Below are positions 59,104 to 64,000 of a stretch of 64,000 nt of DNA, in pieces; the stretch's first letter is position 1, and each line of letters starts with the position of its first letter. The stretch is taken from contig JBBELK010000514.1 in the NCBI GenBank assembly GCA_037783545.1, forward strand, positions 682,001 to 746,000. Reading direction: 5' to 3'. The notes beneath the pieces were generated by a model, which worked only from the letters and a program-made list of their open reading frames with translations, made no database searches and had not been told where the DNA came from. The translations under genes were made by a program, and so were the position numbers. This DNA comes from Henricia sp. BOLD:AAB3569. Taxonomy: Eukaryota > Echinodermata > Asteroidea > Spinulosida > Echinasteridae.

Positions 59104-59884
59104 TGAACAACAGCAGCAGGTTTGTTATTAGCTAAGTCGACTGGCGGTCGGCACAACAAAAATTAGCCTTACAAAACATTTTCTAACCAGCATTTAATGG
59201 GTGAAGATGAAGAATATGTGTAAAAACCCAAATTTTAATGCTGTTTAAATTCGTATTGTTGTACAGTGGCAAAGTATATGATTCGGAGACAGTTATCTTT
59301 GTAGATTTTGGGCTTGAAAAGCCGAAACACTTCTAAATTTTAAAAAGAAAGTATTTTGTTCTCTTTAGAAATTATAAAAAGCTGCAGTACCTAGATTTGC
59401 TGGCTTCTCACAAAATGTTAGACATTTATGATATATTTTGTTAATATTGGAGTATATAATCATTTTTGCTTAAAACGCTGAGTGCCACAACTTGACTTCG
59501 CCTTCTGTATTATATCTATGTCGCATTCACTTCCTCAACTATAGTTACGCGCCATTCACATAGTACACCTTCGTACATTTAACACTGCCATTATAGTATC
59601 TTTCCATAAAAACAGGATCCAAAATGTGACACTGATGCATTCGGCTTTTTAAAGTTAGCAAAATGGTTTAAAGAAATTCCCGTGCAGTTTCTAAATAGCG
59701 TGTATAGTATTTAAAACAATATACAAAGAGTTAGACATGTCCTGGTATCATAGTTTTAATAATATCTTAGAACATTGATAAAGGAGGCGGCGGACTCCAA
59801 CGCATTTTCAACTCTTACAATTTCATGTCAAGTCTTTTTTGTCATTTTTTCCCCGGAAAGATAGCTGCTGATTTAACCACATAT
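59104..59884. other. Downstream of the TRH gene, nothing recognised
   Basis: AT-rich sequence with no frames of note. Confidence 0.6.
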
Positions 59885-60060
59885 AGACACATTTGGTGCA
59901 AAATATGAGACCGAGAGACTCGCCCCTTCCATTGTTCCCCTATTATGTCATTGTGTAAAACATCCAAGGAATTTCCTTTCAGGTTTTAGGGGGAGTCGTA
60001 CGTTAACAAAAGGGAAGAGTGTGTTGAGGTATATAGGGCGGTAGGGGGAGGTGGGTGGTC
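59885..60060. repeat. Family H repeat, middle part
   Basis: GACTCGCCCCTTCCATTGTT, ATCCAAGGAATTTCCTTTCA, GTTAACAAAAGGGAAGAGTG and TGTGTTGAGGTATATAGG, inverse in order to the copy at 2600. Confidence 0.6.
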
Positions 60061-61020
60061 ACTCAGTCTCGTATCTGTCAGCATATATATGTAGAACATA
60101 TACATGTACTTAATCAATTAAAATTACATTTTGAGCGACATTTCTTAAAGCGAAAGTTTCAAAATGTCACACTTGCATCTAGAAGATCACGCTAGTTTCC
60201 GGAATCGTTCTCATCGTGTTTTGGGTAATATCAACAGGTAAAGGTGTAGTTCGATTCACGAACCGTGTACTATTTTATATGGTGAGGGTAATCGTTATCT
60301 GAAGCCCAATATTTATGAAAAATATCTCTAGAAATGTCAAGACTGGTTTGCTACTTGAATTTTATCATGTTATGTACAGAAAACCAATACTGCCGTACGG
60401 TTACATATGTATTTCATCTCCGAAAAGAACATAGCAAAATAAAATGTACTCTACGCATACAAAATAGATTTAGAATGCGTAAACCATGTGAAGTAGTCAG
60501 TGACATACAGGTATACTAGCAGATAAGTATTGTTATGTAAAACTGGCTAAGAACACAAAGCTCGGGGTAACGTTGTATAATCTATCCCTTTATTTATAAC
60601 AGATTTCTCGATTTGTGTTTTGAGGCTTATTTCTTTTCCGAAAGCGATCTTTGGTGTCATTGTTATTACGATTTTAGCTGGTAACCCACATTTGCAAAGC
60701 AATTCAATATTGTGCTAAGCAAAGTTCTGTGCTGAACAGCTCCATGAAATTGGCCACTGCAAAGAATCTAATGCCACGTTGTTCGTAAGCAGGGAAACCT
60801 CCTTAAAAATGTGACTAAACCCGAGAGTTGGTGGCCAATAGCGAACTATTTGTGGTATATTTTGGAACACGTAGAAAAAAGATTGTATTTTAACAAATTA
60901 TTGAGCTACTGTAATCACTTTGCGAAGCTGTAAAAACGCCGAAGCCGGTAAACACTAGAGGGCGCTAGTCTTGCACATGCCTTTGGGGTAGGTTCGAGCG
61001 CTGACCACTCACTGACTGTA
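60061..61020. other. No supported gene
   Basis: Only a 61-codon frame without resemblance. Nothing else recognised. Confidence 0.55.
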
Positions 61021-61152
61021 TAGACCTTATCGAATAGCTGCCATCTTGTAGGGCAACGTTTGTTGTTTAAAATGGTCAACAGTGTAAGCACAAAATGTCC
61101 CCACGGAACAAAGAAAATACCCTACAAGATGGCAGCCATTCGATACGGTCTA
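61021..61152. mobile_element. Family A MITE
   Basis: TAGACCTTATCGAATAGCTG to ATTCGATACGGTCTA with inner CATCTTGTAGGGCA inverted repeats. Confidence 0.8.
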
Positions 61153-61156
61153 TACA

Positions 61157-61935
61157 ATTGGTTGATGGCGACTTCCTGAATGAAGCAAAGACAATGCCTT
61201 GACTGCGTTGGTTATCCTACGTTCATTAGAGTATTGTGTTAAAGGGCCCCTTATTTAGGATTTTTATCAATGAAATCTATGCTTTAAAACCACTTTACTC
61301 AGTTAAAGTCATAAAAATCCTATTTGGAGCTTGCTTTGGGGGTTAAAACAAAGGTTTTTAGTTTTTATGCTAATGAAAATATGCATATTCATGACCAAGG
61401 TCACGACGTCACAAGAGGCAAACACAGGAAAATCACATTCAACTGTGCACAAAAGATTCCACTTTTTTCTCAATTTTCCTGAAACTTTTGTAATCCATGG
61501 CTGTTTGAGTTTGTTTTACATGTTGCCTGCTGTAAGCCATGACAAAACTGGGGGGAGAAACTGCAGCAATTTGCCACAAGTCTAACTTGAATTCTTATGT
61601 TTTTTCTTAACTTTTCCCTTCTGTCTTCCTTTCGTGATGCACTCCAAACAGCGCCCTCTGTCTGTAATTTATTGCAATGAAATCTTCAAAGTTGAAAAAT
61701 GCCACCTTTTATTGATTTTACATCCAAACGAACAATAGTATGTCTTGCTGAACAAGTAATCCGTCATTATGAAGCAAAGCTTAGGCACAAAGTTGTTTAG
61801 GATGTCACAGGCCCTTTAAATGCAATGCAAGCGTTAGTATGGACCGTGGAGCAGTCTAAGTAAAGCATTGTCTTTCTGCAGCAAGATGGCCGACGTGTTG
61901 CTTCAATTCTCGCATAGCAAGCTCCGTCCATTGTG
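61157..61935. mobile_element. Family F MITE interrupted by a TTAA element
   Basis: The left part (AAAGACAATGCCTTGACTGC) and right part (GGAGCAGTCTAAGTAAAGCA) of a family F copy are separated by the 573-bp element at 61243-61815. Confidence 0.75.
61243..61815. mobile_element. AGGGCC-ended element, TTAA target
   Basis: AGGGCCCCTTA at the left, CACAGGCCCT at the right, with TTAA on both sides (61239-61242, 61816-61819). The interior contains GCGCCCTCTG and an 84-codon frame with no recognisable domain. TTAAAGGG ends fit T2/Kolobok-like elements. A relative starts at 7370. Confidence 0.75.
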
Positions 61936-62064
61936 TATAGATCAGTGGTGTTTGTAGACGTTCGGGCATGGAGGGGGAAAACGGATGTGTGTGACGAAAT
62001 TCCGGCGAACATTAGTCGCTGCTCAAACTTGCACCTTATTGTTCGTGTACAAATTTAGATAAAT

Positions 62065-62155
62065 ATACCCAGCACGATATGTGACAGAGAGACTCCCCAA
62101 CTTTAATATTCCTTGAAGGAACACAATGGACACAATGGGGAAACAATAGAAGGGT
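62065..62155. repeat. Family H repeat, end fragment
   Basis: TATACCCAGCACGATATGTG followed by GAGACTCCCCAACTTTAATA and ACAATGGGGAAACAATAG. Confidence 0.55.
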
Positions 62156-62534
62156 GTACCTTCTGTCGTCTATCTTGCTGCACACGTTTTATTTCTAATG
62201 CGCTGTCTAAGAATACGAAACTTGCTTCAAACAATGGGAGACTTTGAAACGCGTGGTGGCAGCAAACAAACCGGTCCTTTTCTATTGTTACGTCACGTTT
62301 GAGCTATAGTGCGCATGCTCAATATGACGTAGACAATGCAAAAACCGGTTTGTTTTGCCACCAAGCGTCTCAAACGTCTCCCGTTACATATGCCACGTTA
62401 CATTTTGAAAATGAAAATTGTAAATATTGCCAGGCGTAATAAGTAGAATGGGTAATGCGCAAAGGTGGCTTAACCAATTATTTGTTTACATTTTACAAAG
62501 GGTTAGATGCTTTAAACTGTATTCGCAAAATGTT

Positions 62535-62890
62535 GAATTAAAGAGTACATCATTTGCAGTGACCCCAATTTTTTTATAAGAAAACCTTATACTAAAAGAG
62601 TTAATAACAATGGTAACAAACACCACATCAATTTATTTCTGTCCAAAATGGTATTTTGTGTGAGAAATTAACAACTGAATGTGGTTTTCAAAAAAAAAGT
62701 ATTTTGCAAAAGACTTTTTTACCAACTCAACACAGAAGCCATGAATGGATTTTTTTGAAGTTTTCTGAAGTATTACTGCACCTATGTTGCTGAAATTTCT
62801 ACATGGCAGTTTTATCAATATGGGCTTCTAATCACGAGAGGAAATAACGCCCTTTGTAACAGTTACCAATCATATATACTCTACCCTTAA
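62535..62890 (+). mobile_element. Family G MITE
   Basis: From TTAAAGAGTACATCATTTGC to CATATATACTCTACCCTTAA. The distal end (GTAACAGTTACCAATCAT) is shared with the TTCGCCC-rich element at 54074-54586, suggesting related termini. Confidence 0.7.
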
Positions 62891-63635
62891 ATAAGAGCCG
62901 TAACCCTGCGGGGCACCGGCGTGAATTTAAAAATCCACAAAATTAGTTTTGTTTTATGGCAATGGCTTAGTCTTATTTAAGCAACCGAGCTTACCCTCCT
63001 GGACATTGAAGACATATTTTGGAGGGGGTTCATTGAGAAATTGGTAGGAATTGTCCCTCCACAATGATGTGTGTACATTGCCTATGGGGGAATGCACTGT
63101 AATGTCAGTACAATTAGAGGGGACTTTACTGGGAAATTTGTTTTAAAGTAAAACTCGTGCTAAATTGTTGCAAATCTTAGTGTGCGTCATGTGGGGGAAA
63201 AACGCACAACCATGACTTTATGCGTAAACTGCCTCGATCGGTTCAGATAGATGCCAACTAAATAATAGTATTTGCGTTCACTATTATGTTCTATTTTGCC
63301 TATTTTAGTCCAAATCACTAATTTAAAAATACTAATCCTTAATGGTTATTACTAATTTTCTGTGCACTGCATTTTATTAAATCTGAGTCCCTTAGCGCTG
63401 TCTGTTAGAAACAGCGGAAATGTTGCAGCCATTTTGCTGAAAACAAATTACAAAGCTTTACACGCTTGTAAAAAGCAACGTCGCTAAGCTGTTTTATCTG
63501 CTTGTGTAAATTTATGTTAATATTATGAAGCATATTATCATTGACATTTTTTTGTTTAAAGAAGCAGATACGGCAGCAAAAAAGCACTAAAATTATTCCT
63601 ACATTTTCATTTTGTTTGTAAAACCAAAATATTAT
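62891..63635. other. No supported gene
   Basis: Plain sequence before the family A element; a 115-codon minus-strand frame overlaps that element and is incidental. Confidence 0.55.
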
Positions 63636-63779
63636 TACCGTATCGAATAGCCGCCATTTCGTGGGGCACCTTTTGTTACTTAAACCGTTCAACAATGGAA
63701 GTACAATATGTGCAACCATGCATGTCCTCAAGGAACAAAGAAACTGCCCCACGAAATGGCGGCTATTCGATACGGTCTA
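63636..63779. mobile_element. Family A MITE (ACCGTATCGAATAG), intact
   Basis: The arms ACCGTATCGAATAGCCGCCA and inverse pair perfectly over about 32 bp. The right half is almost identical to 4068-4158, suggesting recent activity. Confidence 0.85.
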
Positions 63780-64000
63780 TAAACTCGTAATTGGAAAACA
63801 GAAATAAAAAACTTTTTCGCTAAACCAACTAAAACGAGTTTTAGGAAACCAAGTCCTTGTCAGATACTATACCGAATCAAATAAAGTTCCATGTCAAAGT
63901 ATTCAACCTGTTTTATGTGCGTGCGTTTGTCTAAAATGTGTCTAAAATGAAAACTTATTCTACAATATAAAAATAATGCCATACCCACTTTTCAATTTCA

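Overview
The window looks like a metazoan, most probably echinoderm, nuclear genome: AT-leaning, very repeat-rich and gene-poor, with dense short inverted-repeat transposons (MITEs), tRNA-derived SINEs, old Ty3/gypsy fragments and long poly-G/poly-C runs. The only gene I can support encodes a neuropeptide precursor of the thyrotropin-releasing-hormone (TRH) type. It carries 9 copies of Q-F-Y-T-G and 6 of Q-W-Y-S-G, all bounded by dibasic cleavage sites, which predicts pQFYT-amide and pQWYS-amide. From memory, echinoderm TRH-type peptides have this form (pQWYT-amide in a starfish, pQYPG-amide in a sea urchin), so a sea star, brittle star or relative is likely; the species cannot be fixed from sequence alone.

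Layout. 1-27,380: no supported gene; a patchwork of MITEs, SINE fragments, poly-G/C tracts, three Ty3/gypsy integrase fossils and a hAT-like element nested inside another inverted-repeat element. 27,384-31,079: one inverted-repeat element whose interior has been filled by a nearly uniform 53-bp tandem array (61 full units plus a partial one). 31,080-36,250: more MITEs. 36,280-36,940: candidate control region (TATA boxes, a palindromic CRE, an E-box, CCAAT boxes). 36,940-37,066: exon 1, encoding the signal peptide. 37,067-58,287: a 21.2-kb phase-1 intron crowded with mobile elements. 58,288-58,946: exon 2, with all the peptides. About 59,079: poly(A) signal. 59,100-64,000: intergenic repeats.

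How it works together: exon 1 supplies secretion, exon 2 supplies peptides that would be cleaved at KR/RR, cyclised at the N-terminal Gln and amidated from Gly. The remaining DNA mostly records mobile-element activity, including several insertions of one element into another with clear target duplications (TTAA, TA, 5-bp and 9-bp classes).
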